From contig NZ_JBFAHM010000005.1 of assembly GCF_040654195.1 (NCBI RefSeq), positions 186,001 through 250,000 on the forward strand: a stretch of DNA of 64,000 nucleotides. Direction: 5' to 3'. The stretch is from Hamadaea sp013361475. Lineage in GTDB: Bacteria > Actinomycetota > Actinomycetes > Mycobacteriales > Micromonosporaceae. The stretch's first letter is position 1. Each line of letters opens with the position of its first letter. The translations under genes and the position numbers were made by a program. Positions 54,301-62,525 of this stretch are shown here, piece by piece. The notes under the pieces were generated by a model. It saw nothing but the letters and a program-made list of their open reading frames with translations, was not told the origin of the DNA and made no database searches.

Positions 54301-56782
54301 GAAGCTGGCTTATCCCGTCACGACCGGCCCGTCCTGGACCGCGACCGGGCTCACCCACGGCCACCTGTACGAGTACAAAATCGCCGGAGTCAACGCGGCC
54401 GGTGACGGCCCGGCTTCCGCGGTCGCGAGCGCCACCGCGCACTACGCCCTGCCCGCCGCGCCGACGAACCTGCGCGCCACCACGGCCGGGGACGGCACGA
54501 TCTCGCTCACCTGGGACGCACCCGCGCCCGGCCTGTGGTTCTGGGTCTACCAGCGGGACGTGACCGCCGGGCAGACCTCGTTCACCCGCGGCACCTATCC
54601 GGCGACCAGCACCACGGCGACGACCGGGGCGCTCGTCGACGGGCACCTCTACGAGTTCAAGGTCAGCTCGATCAACGGCGGCGGGGAAGGCCCCGCGTCG
54701 GCACCGGTGCAGATCACCGCGCACGGCGGGCTACCGCTGGCCCCGTCCGCGCTGACGGCCACCGCCGGCAACGCGCAAGTCCAGCTGTCCTGGACGGCGA
54801 GCCCGACCGCCAACGTGTACTACTGGATCTACTACCGGGACACGGCCGGCACGCAGGGCTTCACCCGCCTGGAATACCCGGCGTCGGGCACGACCGCGAC
54901 CGTCGGCAGCCTGACCAACGGCCACTTGTACGAGTTCATCGTGACCGCCACCAACGCCTCCGGCGACAGCCCGGCGTCCAACGTCGCCTCCGCCAAACCG
55001 ATGCCGCCCGCACCGACCGCCCCCACCGGGCTCAGCGCCATCGCCGACAACGGCAAGGTCGGGCTGGGCTGGCAGATGAACTCCACCGCCGACCGGTACA
55101 ACATCTACTACCGCGACACCACGGCCGGGCAGACCGGGTGGACCAAGCATCCGGTCTCACCCGCCGAATGGTGGTACACCGTGGCCGGGCTGACCAACGG
55201 CCACCGCTACGAGTTCCGGGTCACGTCGGTCAACCTGACCGGCGAGAGCGGCCCGTCCACTGTCGTCGCCGCCACACCGGTTCCCCCCGCGCCGCAGGCA
55301 CCCACCGGCCTGACCGCCGTCGCGGGCAACGGCCAGGTCTCCCTGTCCTGGAACGCCAGCGCCACACCCAACGTGTACTACTGGGTCTACTACCGGCCGC
55401 AGGGCCAGACCACCTGGTACTACTACCAGAACCCCACCACGGCGACCTCCTTCACCGCCAAGCCACTGTGGAACGGCTACTCGGTGGAGTTCAAAGTGAC
55501 CGCCGCGAATCTCGGCGGCCAGAGCGGGTTCTCCAATACCGTGTCGGCGACCCCGTTCTATCCCCCACCCGCCGCGCCGAGCGGCCTGCAGGCCACGGCG
55601 GGCGACGGCAAGGTGACGCTCACCTGGACCGCCAGCCCAACGCCGAACGTGTACTACTGGATCTACTACCGGCCGCAGGGCCACAGCGAGTGGTACTACT
55701 TCAAATACCCCGCGAGCGGGACCCGGTTCGTCGCCACCGGGCTGCTCAACGGCTTCACCTACGAATTCAAGGTGACCGCCGCCAACCTGGCGGGCCAGAG
55801 CGGCTACTCCAACACCGTCTCCGCCAAACCGTTCCAGCCCTTGCCCGCCGCCCCGACCGGTCTGCAGGCCGCCGCCGGAGACGGCACCGTGACGCTCACC
55901 TGGAACGCCAGCACCACCCCGAACGTGTACTACTGGATCTACTACCGGGCGCAAGGCCAGAGTGCCTGGTACTACTTCAAATACCCGGCCAGCGGCACGC
56001 GGTTCGTCGCCACCGGACTGCTCAACGGCTTCACCTACGAGTTCAAGGTGACCGCCGCCAACCTGGCAGGCCAGAGCGGCTACTCCAACACCGTGTCGGC
56101 CCGGCCGGTGCCCCCGCCGCCGTTCGTGCCGTCGCTGCGCGCCACGTCGCATCCCGGCTACATCTGGCTGGAATGGCAGTGCACGCTGTTCCCCGGCGGC
56201 CCGGTGGCGCTGTGGATCGAGCACCGGCTCAACAACGGCGCGTGGATCCGCGCCACGCTGCCGATCTGGCATCAGGTGGGCCTGTGCGACCAGGGCCGAT
56301 CCTTCGACACCACGGTGTTCGTGTGGGGGCAGTACATCGAGTTCCGGCTGGTCGCCGAACGCATCACCACCGCGGTGTCCAACGTCGTCGGCGCCAACCA
56401 GATGCTGTCCATCCCCAGCGCGTACGTCCTGATGACGTCACCGACCAACAGCGGGTGGGGCTGGTTCTGGGCCGGCAAGTCCGGCAGCACCTGGTCGGAG
56501 TACGGCTTCGACTGGTCCGACGACGGGTGCAGCAACTCGCCCGACCGGCCCTTCGGCTTCAACTTCCTGCCGGGCTGCCAGCGGCACGACTTCGGCTACA
56601 GCAACAACAGACGCGCCGGTCTGAACGCCGAACCATGGCGAGAACGGGTCGACTACACGTTGCTGTGGGACCTGCGCAACGAATGCGCCAAGTACTCCTC
56701 ACACCAGTCCGACTGCTACGCCTACGCCAGCCTCTACTACTCCGCCGTACGCAAATGGGGACGGGGCGCCTGGGATTCGTGA
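51353..56782 (+). CDS. Secreted multi-FN3 protein with N-terminal DUF4185-like propeller and C-terminal phospholipase A2
   Basis: Protein of 1809 residues with a signal peptide (LVLFLVVSLLSALPGRGFAA). Residues 40-360 resemble DUF4185-like propellers (GGHWTGGDSTVSVPLPDGR, VWLFSDTFLG, NSSHIIYDVRTQ). About 13 FN3 domains follow from residue 363 (PTGLxxxxxDGxxxLTWxAP; HxYEFKVSAxNAGGEG). Late repeats are rich in Tyr (NVYYWIYYRPQG) and nearly identical to one another. A less typical beta domain leads to the C-terminus, which matches prokaryotic phospholipase A2: DGCSNSPDRPFGFNF, PGCQRHDFGYSN with the catalytic His-Asp pair (H1745, D1746), and later paired cysteines. An exported lipase or toxin presented on a long FN3 stalk is inferred. 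Confidence 0.85.
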   Translation: MRRSSVVLRRQLSASALVLFLVVSLLSALPGRGFAATAPMPAASVNAMWAAYGNAGGHWTGGDSTVSVPLPDGRLVWLFSDTFLGTVNADFSRPTNTPMVNNTMVVQDGTTLGATLHGGTASAPKSLVDTGVSTEMYWVGDGIASGATLNVLYNRYRKTGDGSLDVELVGTALATFALPALTLSSVTMLPVGNKIAWGTEILQDGGQTYVYGVEHAGGMKFAHVARTASGLGGAWQFWDGTTWSSTEASSQRLFSGVGGFSVDRIGSDYVLISQDTDYLFGPSIVAHVASTPTGPFGPPQYLFDAPEPGANSSHIIYDVRTQQTLATTGKLLISYNVNSVQNSDNFADARIYRPRFAEVPWPFPTPDPAAVPARPTGLSIDGDGDPIRLTWSAVAGATGYRVYRRDVTAGQTYFTRQPAVEPGTSVEISLLTDGHTYEFRVAAVNAAGESLPSDTRSVVIDVAPPGTPANVTAVASGSGEIVLNWSAVAGPAQYRAYLRDVSEQQTEFTAMEMDSAFGTTTTARKLANDHDYEFVVTALNGGGESPRSRPASARAHYDAPVAPAALTATANADGTISLTWTAPGPELYYWIYQRDVTAGDTTFLRLAYPVTQGSSFTAGALEHQHQYEFKVSAINAGGEGPASTPARATALYALPGTPVGVSATANPDASVTLTWTAPGDNLWYWVYQKDVTAGETSFTRLAYPVTDGVTARPGGLLDTHEYDFAVSAINAGGEGALSNPVRVRARYDAPAAPTGLQTTVNGDGSVSLSWSAPAPNLYYWVYQRDVTAGETTLQRSAYPVTEGTSARPGLLTQGHEYEFAVSAVNGGGEGPKSTPVRATARYDLPGTPTDVQAVPGDGQVTLTWNAPAPDLWFWTYYRDVTAGDTEFSRSAYPVTSGTTQTLGWLANGHDYEFKVSAVNAGGEGAASAVVTAKPLPPLPAQVTGLTAAANDLGEIALNWTAPAENLWYWVYVRDVTAGESTFTKLAYPVTTGPSWTATGLTHGHLYEYKIAGVNAAGDGPASAVASATAHYALPAAPTNLRATTAGDGTISLTWDAPAPGLWFWVYQRDVTAGQTSFTRGTYPATSTTATTGALVDGHLYEFKVSSINGGGEGPASAPVQITAHGGLPLAPSALTATAGNAQVQLSWTASPTANVYYWIYYRDTAGTQGFTRLEYPASGTTATVGSLTNGHLYEFIVTATNASGDSPASNVASAKPMPPAPTAPTGLSAIADNGKVGLGWQMNSTADRYNIYYRDTTAGQTGWTKHPVSPAEWWYTVAGLTNGHRYEFRVTSVNLTGESGPSTVVAATPVPPAPQAPTGLTAVAGNGQVSLSWNASATPNVYYWVYYRPQGQTTWYYYQNPTTATSFTAKPLWNGYSVEFKVTAANLGGQSGFSNTVSATPFYPPPAAPSGLQATAGDGKVTLTWTASPTPNVYYWIYYRPQGHSEWYYFKYPASGTRFVATGLLNGFTYEFKVTAANLAGQSGYSNTVSAKPFQPLPAAPTGLQAAAGDGTVTLTWNASTTPNVYYWIYYRAQGQSAWYYFKYPASGTRFVATGLLNGFTYEFKVTAANLAGQSGYSNTVSARPVPPPPFVPSLRATSHPGYIWLEWQCTLFPGGPVALWIEHRLNNGAWIRATLPIWHQVGLCDQGRSFDTTVFVWGQYIEFRLVAERITTAVSNVVGANQMLSIPSAYVLMTSPTNSGWGWFWAGKSGSTWSEYGFDWSDDGCSNSPDRPFGFNFLPGCQRHDFGYSNNRRAGLNAEPWRERVDYTLLWDLRNECAKYSSHQSDCYAYASLYYSAVRKWGRGAWDS

Positions 56783-56988
56783 TCCGCAGGCGAACGCGGG
56801 GATACTGGCTCGCCGGCTAGCTTGTGGTTTAACCTGTGCCGCGAGGCCGTGGATTGATTGGCGCCGTTCTCTTTGTGCGCGCGGGTTGGCTGATCGGTGC
56901 CAGCAGACCCAGCGGCAGCTCGCGGACCGTGCGGCGAGGCTCTGAAGCGCGCGAGCCGACTACCGATCCTGTTCCAGCACACCCTCGA

Positions 56989-57020
56989 GCGCCTGCCGTC
57001 ACCCCGGTGGCGGCAGGCGC
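56989..57020 (+). terminator. Strong hairpin downstream of the FN3/phospholipase gene
   Basis: GCGCCTGCCG (56989-56998) pairs with CGGCAGGCGC (57011-57020). Inside it CACC pairs with GGTG, and the one T/G mismatch would wobble in RNA, giving a nearly continuous 15-bp stem. It lies 207 nt after the stop; the rest of 56783-57339 shows no gene. Confidence 0.65.
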
Positions 57021-57339
57021 TGTGGCCAGCGGCCCCGCGACATGATTCAAACGGTCCACAACGGACGATGATCTCGCGATGGCTGTTGTGCGGTTCGGGC
57101 CGGTCTCACGCCTTCACGCTCTCGCATCAGAGCAGGTCAGACTGCTCCAGTCCCGTGCCGCTGGTGTACTAGGACGATGTGGTGGCCGGCGGCGAGCCGT
57201 GCGGTGATGTGCCTGCGTTGCTCGCTGTGCGCGTCACGCCTCCGGCACCGTAGCTGCGCGGTACGACAAGAAGGCCAGATACTCCTGGGCTGGTCACGCG
57301 TTGTTATACCTGGCGGGCTGATCGGTCGGGGGAGGAACG

Positions 57340-58047
57340 TTGAAACGGCGAAGGACGAGGTTGCGCCGCGGCTCGAGCGATGCAGGCAGGAGCTGGATTC
57401 GTGTCAGCATCCGCCTCAGGGTCGCGCTGAGCGTGGGCGGTGTGGCTCTGGTGGGCCTGCTCTCCGCGATCTTCGCGCTGAACCAGGACGCACGCGTATC
57501 CGGCGCTGGTCAGAACGCGAACGTGGCTGTCGGCTCGCCGTCGCCGACCGCTACGAGTCCGTCGCCGTCGCCGTCAAGTCTGAAGACAACGCGGCCTAAG
57601 CGGCCTGCGGCACCGGACGCAGCTCCGAGCAGGTCGGCTACCCGGTCGCCGGCTCCCGAAAGCACAGTGGCTCCGTCCGCGAGTCACTCGATATCGCTTG
57701 TCCGACCGGCGGAGCCGTTCGAACGCGGCAACCCGATCGTGACTCAGGTCGACGAGGCGACCGCGGCCACGTACCGTCTTGCACTCCTCGGACACGTCGC
57801 GAATGAGCCAAACTGGACAGTGTTCGGAACATGCGAACGGACGTCCACGACCACGTTTCGCTGCTTTCTCGACCCGTGGCCGGACGCTCCCGCTGGCACC
57901 CGCTACTACATTCGGGCGTTGCTACTCACCGATGCGGGTCTGGACTTGGCCGTGGTACTCGGCTGCATACCGGTTGGCGAAGTAGCTGAGCGTTTGGCCG
58001 GGGGCCTGATCTCCCAGGCAGAGCAGGTTTCCATCTTGCTCGGCTAG
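57340..58047 (+). CDS. Membrane-anchored protein with Ser/Pro-rich linker
   Basis: Protein of 235 residues. The TTG start at 57340 is supported by a strong GGGGGAGGA ribosome site just upstream. A basic N-terminus (KRRRTRLRRGSS) precedes one membrane helix (ALSVGGVALVGLLSAIFAL, about 29-47). A low-complexity Ser/Pro/Thr/Ala linker (65-120) follows, then a small globular domain (125-235) with two strands around WTVFGTCERTSTTTFRCFLDPWP. The two cysteines could form a disulfide, and a hydrophobic helix contains AVVLGCIPVGEV. The topology suggests an outward-facing domain on a flexible stalk. No family was recognised. Confidence 0.6.
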   Translation: MKRRRTRLRRGSSDAGRSWIRVSIRLRVALSVGGVALVGLLSAIFALNQDARVSGAGQNANVAVGSPSPTATSPSPSPSSLKTTRPKRPAAPDAAPSRSATRSPAPESTVAPSASHSISLVRPAEPFERGNPIVTQVDEATAATYRLALLGHVANEPNWTVFGTCERTSTTTFRCFLDPWPDAPAGTRYYIRALLLTDAGLDLAVVLGCIPVGEVAERLAGGLISQAEQVSILLG

Positions 58048-58252
58048 GGCCACAACAGTGCGGGTGACCCGAAGCGCCTGGCGGGTTGCAGGGCGCGCCA
58101 CATCCGCGGTGGCCCCAGGTCAAACACGTCGCGTCACCCAGGGTTAGCCGCTTGTCCGAACGGGATGTCTCACCGCCGACGGCGAACGGCTCACCGCCGA
58201 CGGTGGTCCCACCATGTCCTTATCGACCGGGGGCGTCCGAGGGTTGGCGCCG

Positions 58253-59122
58253 TTACGCGGCCGCCAGCACCAGGCCGAGCAGGATCAGGAAGATCAGTAG
58301 CCATGTCACCGTCGTCATGACGGGGCGTGGCGGCCGCAGGAGGCTCAGCCCGGGTGCTTCTTCCTGACGGATCTCGACCCACTCACCGTGATCGGTCAGC
58401 TGCCAGTCGCGGATGGTTTCCATCGGCGGGGGAGTGGTGCGTCCGGCGATCGTATGACCTGCGGTGGACAGGGCCACCCACCGAGGTGTCGGTAGCTGTG
58501 CGTACCCGCGGTAGAGCGCCAGCCACTGGTCGAGCCATGCCTTCTGCTGTTCGTCGGGTAGGTCGATGGCTTTGAGGAAGCTGGCCACGTTCGGTTTCGG
58601 GGGCAGTTTGTTGGGGTCTCCGCCGTTGGTGGCGCGATGCCAGCTGCTCTGCGGGAGCGTGGGATGGTAACCGCGCTCCACAGTGATCTTGTAGATGCGG
58701 CTGTAGCTGAGCCCGGACAGTTCGCGCAGCATCTTCAGGCCTTCGACGTATAGCTGTTTGGTGCTGCACGTGGCCGGGTCGGGCAGCGGCTGACCGTGCC
58801 ACCAGGGTGTGGCCGGCTGAACTGCCTCGGGCGGGGTCGCGGCGGCTTTGAGCCGGGCGGCGATCCGGTCGCGGTGCTCGACGAACGCCTTCACGTCTGC
58901 CTCACTGTCGCAGGCGCCGACGTAGGCCTTGACCACCTCGACGGTGGGCAGCTGGTAACCGTGGTCGGCGGCGTGCAGCGCCGCCCGCGAGTAGTAGGTG
59001 CGGCGGGCGAGTTCGGCGTAGGAGTATCCGCTCTTCTGCCGCAGCTGCCGCAGCTCGTAGCCGAATTCGGCGACCGGCCCGTCGGCCGGGTCCGCTGGCG
59101 CGCGTTCGTTGTTCCTTGCCAT
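58253..59122 (-). CDS. XRE-family HTH protein with C-terminal membrane anchor
   Basis: Protein of 289 residues starting at ATG 59122 behind AAAGGGA. An XRE-type HTH lies at residues 20-75 (FGYELRQLRQKSGYSYAELARRTYYSRAALHAADHG). The middle contains a second helical segment (LKMLRELSGLSYSRIYKITVERG), which looks like another HTH-like repeat. The last 25 residues (VMTTVTWLLIFLILLGLVLAAA) form one transmembrane helix at the very C-terminus, so the protein should be tail-anchored with the HTH in the cytoplasm. RodZ has the order HTH-TM-periplasmic domain, but here nothing follows the membrane span. It is encoded 65 nt after a small membrane protein. Confidence 0.75.
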   Translation of the reverse strand: MARNNERAPADPADGPVAEFGYELRQLRQKSGYSYAELARRTYYSRAALHAADHGYQLPTVEVVKAYVGACDSEADVKAFVEHRDRIAARLKAAATPPEAVQPATPWWHGQPLPDPATCSTKQLYVEGLKMLRELSGLSYSRIYKITVERGYHPTLPQSSWHRATNGGDPNKLPPKPNVASFLKAIDLPDEQQKAWLDQWLALYRGYAQLPTPRWVALSTAGHTIAGRTTPPPMETIRDWQLTDHGEWVEIRQEEAPGLSLLRPPRPVMTTVTWLLIFLILLGLVLAAA

Positions 59123-59187
59123 TCTCGTGGTCCCTTTCCCCGTGCGTGAGGACGGGCCCACCCGATGGGCCCGTCTTGTCGCGTGGA

Positions 59188-59451
59188 TCAGCTCTGGGCC
59201 CGCCGGTGGATGCGTACCGCGGCCAGCCCGCCGGTGAGCGTGACGGCGACCGCGGCGTAGGGCGGCACTCCGGCTGACACCAGGAGGGTGACGAAGACGA
59301 GTACCACCACGATGACGGTCACGACTGCGGGGCGCCGGCGTGGGCGCAGGCAGAGCGCCGTGAGCAGCGCGACGAGGGCCATGTCGCCGGGGATGGCCGG
59401 TGAGCGGTCCGGCGCGGGCAGAGCGGATCCTGCCGGTGGGGTGAGGGACAC
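59188..59451 (-). CDS. Small membrane protein upstream of tail-anchored XRE gene
   Basis: Protein of 87 residues starting at GTG 59451 with a TTAGGAG ribosome site. A Pro-rich N-terminus is followed by two or three hydrophobic segments (MALVALLTALCL; VVTVIVVVLVFVTLLVSAGV; AAVAVTLTGGLAAV) separated by a basic RPRRRPA loop. It ends in a basic tail (RIHRRAQS). No family was recognised. It is the first gene of a likely two-gene operon with the tail-anchored XRE protein. Confidence 0.6.
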   Translation of the reverse strand: MSLTPPAGSALPAPDRSPAIPGDMALVALLTALCLRPRRRPAVVTVIVVVLVFVTLLVSAGVPPYAAVAVTLTGGLAAVRIHRRAQS

Positions 59452-60395
59452 GTGCGTCTCCTAACGCGCTTGTGTGTGTGGGTGTGCGATCCATTGGCGG
59501 AGCGTGGGCACCGCGCACGGCGGGTGGTCGGACTTGGTCCTGTCAGGACGCACCCACGCGGTGATCTCTTCGCCGAAACCACTTCACTCCGTTGATGCCT
59601 GTGCCGGTAGTGCGAAGCTGTCTGGAGTTACCTGTTCCAGCGAACCGAACACCAGCAGGTATGAAAACGCAGGTATGTCCTGATTCGCGGGAGTTGCCGA
59701 CTCGGAATGGGACGGCTGAACGGCGGAGCCGGCTCGTATGTTCAGAGCCGCCGTTCTGGAACACACAGACCTGAACGGCTGACCCCTTTCTGTCCCGCCT
59801 GGTGTGTCGGTAGACATGTGGCACCGCATTCAGCGGTGCTGCCGCCTGCTGCTCCTTACGGTGTGGCGGTGTGCGATCCCTAGTAACGAGACCGTCCGCT
59901 TGGTCCCGGGCGAGCTCACAGTTCACGGCGTCACCTGCGGATGTGGCCGTGAACTGCTCCAACACCCGGTGCTTATCGCCGGTCGGCGTGACGCGTTTCC
60001 ACCGTGTGGATCGCGGGTGCCGGGCTCGACGCACCGCCGTGGTCCCGCATGCGGATCCGCGGCGGTGCTCAGAGCGGTCCGTCACGCCTTGTTCACCGGT
60101 GGGCGTTCCGGCGGCGGCAGGTGTCGTTCTGCGCCATGCCGATTCCCGCCGCGGCAGGACCGCCGTGACATCCGGCCGGGTGAACGGCGGCGGACCTGAG
60201 TGACCGTGATCGCAAGCACGTTCCACCCGCCCGTGCTGACGCACCCATCCTGGCTGACTGTGCCTGCGGCCCACGAGTGTGTGTTCGTCTGGCCCGCCGG
60301 CGTACCTTTGCGTGGCGCCGGCTGCGTCGTGGAGGTGGTCTGCAGCGAGCGGGTTGGCGGCGTCTGCCTGCGGGAGCGGTGCGGTCGCCGGGTCG
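59452..60395. other. Long non-coding stretch with four hairpin-forming inverted repeats
   Basis: About 940 nt without a supportable gene. It contains perfect inverted repeats at 59718-59756 (GAACGGCGG arms), 59821-59839 (GCACCGC arms, 5-nt loop), 59919-59956 (CAGTTCACGGC arms) and 60031-60068 (GCACCGCCG arms). Their centres are spaced roughly 90-110 nt apart. Reading frames through it on both strands are Arg/Cys/Thr-rich and lack ribosome sites. A structured RNA, a protein-binding array or a relic element are possible. Confidence 0.45.
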
Positions 60396-61547
60396 TCATG
60401 GGATCCGGCTCATGGTGGTGCTTTCCAGGTACAGGACATAGTGGGCGGTGGCGACCGCGGTCCTGGTCGCACCCTCGGTGGTGGCCGGGGCGAGGAGGTC
60501 TTCCTCGTAGCTGAGCAGCGTCCCGGTTTCCTCGTCGATGACCATCAGGAATCGGGTGGCGCTGGGGCCGTCGTTGTCGAGGTCGACACCGAACGCGATG
60601 CCGGGCCGGCCGGCCCGGTCGTGGACGTCACCCATGTAGCGCAGACCGCTGTCGGCCAGGATCGACAGGACCGCGGCGCGTTGACGCGGGCTCAGGTGAT
60701 GCTGCCGATACAGGTCGGCGACCGCCCGCAAGGTGGCCTTGGTGCCGGTAGTGCCCGGATGCGCCGCGGCCAGTTGTGCGGCGAGTTGGCCGGGGGTGTC
60801 GGCAGGGTGCGGGATCTGCAGCCGGATTCCCTCGTCGTTGCCAGCTCCGCTGCCGGGCCGGTCGCGGTAGTCGCGCACTGGCTGGCCGGCGGGGATGGGC
60901 TCGCGCAGATACGGCTCGTCGAATACCCCGGCAACCGGTGTGGGCAGGGTGACCCTGCGGGTGTGGGCGCTGCGGTCCGGCGCCCACCACACTCGCAGGT
61001 CGTACGCGGTTTGGCTGCGGGCCTGGGTGGGGTCGGCGTCGCTGACGTCGGCCCAGTAGTCGCGCACCCGGACGTAGGTGACCGGCAGGATCGGCGGCGC
61101 CGCGCGGTCTCGGACACGTTGTGAGATGACATGGAGCAACGCTGTCCCGTCTTGGGAGACACTGACCAGTTGCGGTGCTGGGGTGTCGGCCATGCGCGCC
61201 CTGGCGGTGGGGGCCGGTGAGGCGGTCGTCGCGACCGGCGACGCGGTCGGCGGGGTGGCGACGGTGTTGGCGGTGGTCGTCACGACCGCCGCCGTGGCCA
61301 GCGCGACCAGCCCGGCCGCTGCGGACACCACCGCCGTCACGCGGTTGCGGACGCGGTCGGTCAGCAGACGTGCCATCGGCACCGGCCGCGGCAGCCGGTC
61401 GCGCCGCCGGGCACGTGCCACCGGAATCGCCATGATCTGCTCTGGGGACGGTGGTGTCGGAGCAGGCTGTTCGGCGTCGACGGTCGCGTGCAGGAGCGCG
61501 GCGACGTCGTCAGGGCTCAGCGCACGCCGGCGGTCTGTGCGCGTCAT
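60396..61547 (-). CDS. CU044_5270-type membrane protein coupled to a sigma factor
   Basis: Protein of 383 residues whose ATG (61547) overlaps the sigma-factor stop (ATGA). The N-terminal cytoplasmic part (DDVAALLHATVDA; QIMAIPVARARRRDRL) is followed by one membrane helix (VTAVVSAAAGLVALATAAVVTTT, about residues 75-97) and a Thr/Pro-rich linker. The extracytoplasmic domain has DLRVWWAPDRSAHTRRV, FDEPYLREPIPAGQ, AAQLAAAHPG, AVADLYRQHHLSPRQRAAVL and FGVDLDNDGPSATRFLMVIDEETG. This is the architecture of CU044_5270 proteins, which regularly follow ECF-type sigma genes in actinomycetes and are suspected to act as anti-sigma or signal-receiving partners. Confidence 0.85.
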   Translation of the reverse strand: MTRTDRRRALSPDDVAALLHATVDAEQPAPTPPSPEQIMAIPVARARRRDRLPRPVPMARLLTDRVRNRVTAVVSAAAGLVALATAAVVTTTANTVATPPTASPVATTASPAPTARARMADTPAPQLVSVSQDGTALLHVISQRVRDRAAPPILPVTYVRVRDYWADVSDADPTQARSQTAYDLRVWWAPDRSAHTRRVTLPTPVAGVFDEPYLREPIPAGQPVRDYRDRPGSGAGNDEGIRLQIPHPADTPGQLAAQLAAAHPGTTGTKATLRAVADLYRQHHLSPRQRAAVLSILADSGLRYMGDVHDRAGRPGIAFGVDLDNDGPSATRFLMVIDEETGTLLSYEEDLLAPATTEGATRTAVATAHYVLYLESTTMSRIP

Positions 61548-62197
61548 GCGTCGTCTCCTTTCCGTGGCGGGATGGGGCGCAGCCGTTGCAGACGATGCCG
61601 CTCTTGAACCATCGGATCCGCGCCCAGCCTGTCCAGGGCTCGGCCGCGTCGCTGGGTGACCAGGTTCGCCGAGTACGGCACCTTGAAGATCTCGGCGAGG
61701 ATCGCGGCCACTTCGGCGTGCGGCAGCTTGTCCACATCCGTGAGCCACAGCAGCTGCCGGTCGACAGGGTTGAGCGTCTTGACGAGTTCCTGAAAACTGT
61801 CGTTGATCAGGATCTTCTCGCCCGGCTCGGCCACGACGGGTTCGTCGTCGAGAACGTCCAGCGGAGTCTGTCGGTCGCTGAAGCGCCTTTCCTGACGCAT
61901 GCGGGTACGGGCCTGGTTCGTGGCGACGATGTAGAGCCACCGCAGAGGGTCGTCGTCTAGCTCCCCGCGATGCTTCACCGCCAGGTGCAGGGCGTCGTTG
62001 ACGGCGAGCGGAGCCAGGTCGTGGAAGTTCGGATAGAGCATGTTGGAGATGTAACGCACCAGTTTGGCGTGATGCGCCGCGGAGAGTGTCCGTAGCCAGG
62101 TGTCGTCATCGGCACGGTCCGTGCTGAGGGGCAAGGGATCTACTCCATCGTGTGAGCCCGGCAACCCGGCCATTGCCAGATGTGACTGTCCTTCCAC
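61544..62197 (-). CDS. ECF-like RNA polymerase sigma factor
   Basis: Protein of 217 residues from GTG 62197 (GAGG upstream); ATG 62173 is an alternative. Region 2 is present (AAHHAKLVRYISNML; PLRWLYIVATNQARTRMRQERR). A variable linker with LDVLDDEP follows. Region 4 reads FQELVKTLNPVDRQLLWLTDVDKLPHAEVAAIL then ANLVTQRRGRALDRL. Region 2 is more divergent than in classical ECF proteins. It is translationally coupled to the CU044_5270-type gene and divergent from an exported I36-type protein gene across 330 nt, which is a plausible target. Confidence 0.85.
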   Translation of the reverse strand: MEGQSHLAMAGLPGSHDGVDPLPLSTDRADDDTWLRTLSAAHHAKLVRYISNMLYPNFHDLAPLAVNDALHLAVKHRGELDDDPLRWLYIVATNQARTRMRQERRFSDRQTPLDVLDDEPVVAEPGEKILINDSFQELVKTLNPVDRQLLWLTDVDKLPHAEVAAILAEIFKVPYSANLVTQRRGRALDRLGADPMVQERHRLQRLRPIPPRKGDDA

Positions 62198-62525
62198 TTA
62201 CCTCAGTGCGGCTCGATACGGCTGTGATGACACTCGGACGTCATGAATTAGCAAGAAACCATGAACGAGCGAGTAACCATCCACGTTGGTCGCTTGCCTG
62301 GTCATATAACGTGAGGTCAGGATGATGACACTCACTCATGTAGATTTTCGGTCAGTGTTCGCCGACATTCGGATGACCCGGCTTACGATCGGCAAATTCG
62401 TTGCCTTACGCAATCACAGCATCACTCAGAGGTGACGATCGTGAGGCTCCGGCCAAGCCTCGCACCGCGCGCGGGACCACAGTCTTCAGCGCCCACCGTG
62501 GCGCCATCCGATCCGGAGGCACACC
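62198..62525. promoter_or_regulatory. Divergent promoter region with 11-bp direct repeat
   Basis: Relatively AT-rich 330-nt region between the sigma factor and the I36-type gene. TGATGACACTC occurs twice in the same orientation, at 62225-62235 and 62323-62333, exactly 98 nt apart. These are possible regulator sites or promoter elements. No gene was seen. Confidence 0.45.

Noticed and set aside
55310..56110. Repeated nucleotide blocks suggesting a CRISPR or tandem DNA repeat
   Set aside because: The blocks are in-frame copies of FN3 domains about 270-280 nt long, not short repeats with unique spacers.
58170..58204. Repeated CTCACCGCCGACGG as a regulatory array
   Set aside because: Only two copies 21 nt apart in a convergent gap; too little to distinguish from chance in G+C-rich DNA.
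59543..60274. Minus-strand open frame of 243 codons
   Set aside because: No ribosome site or conserved motif, and it runs through several hairpins with unlikely amino-acid composition.
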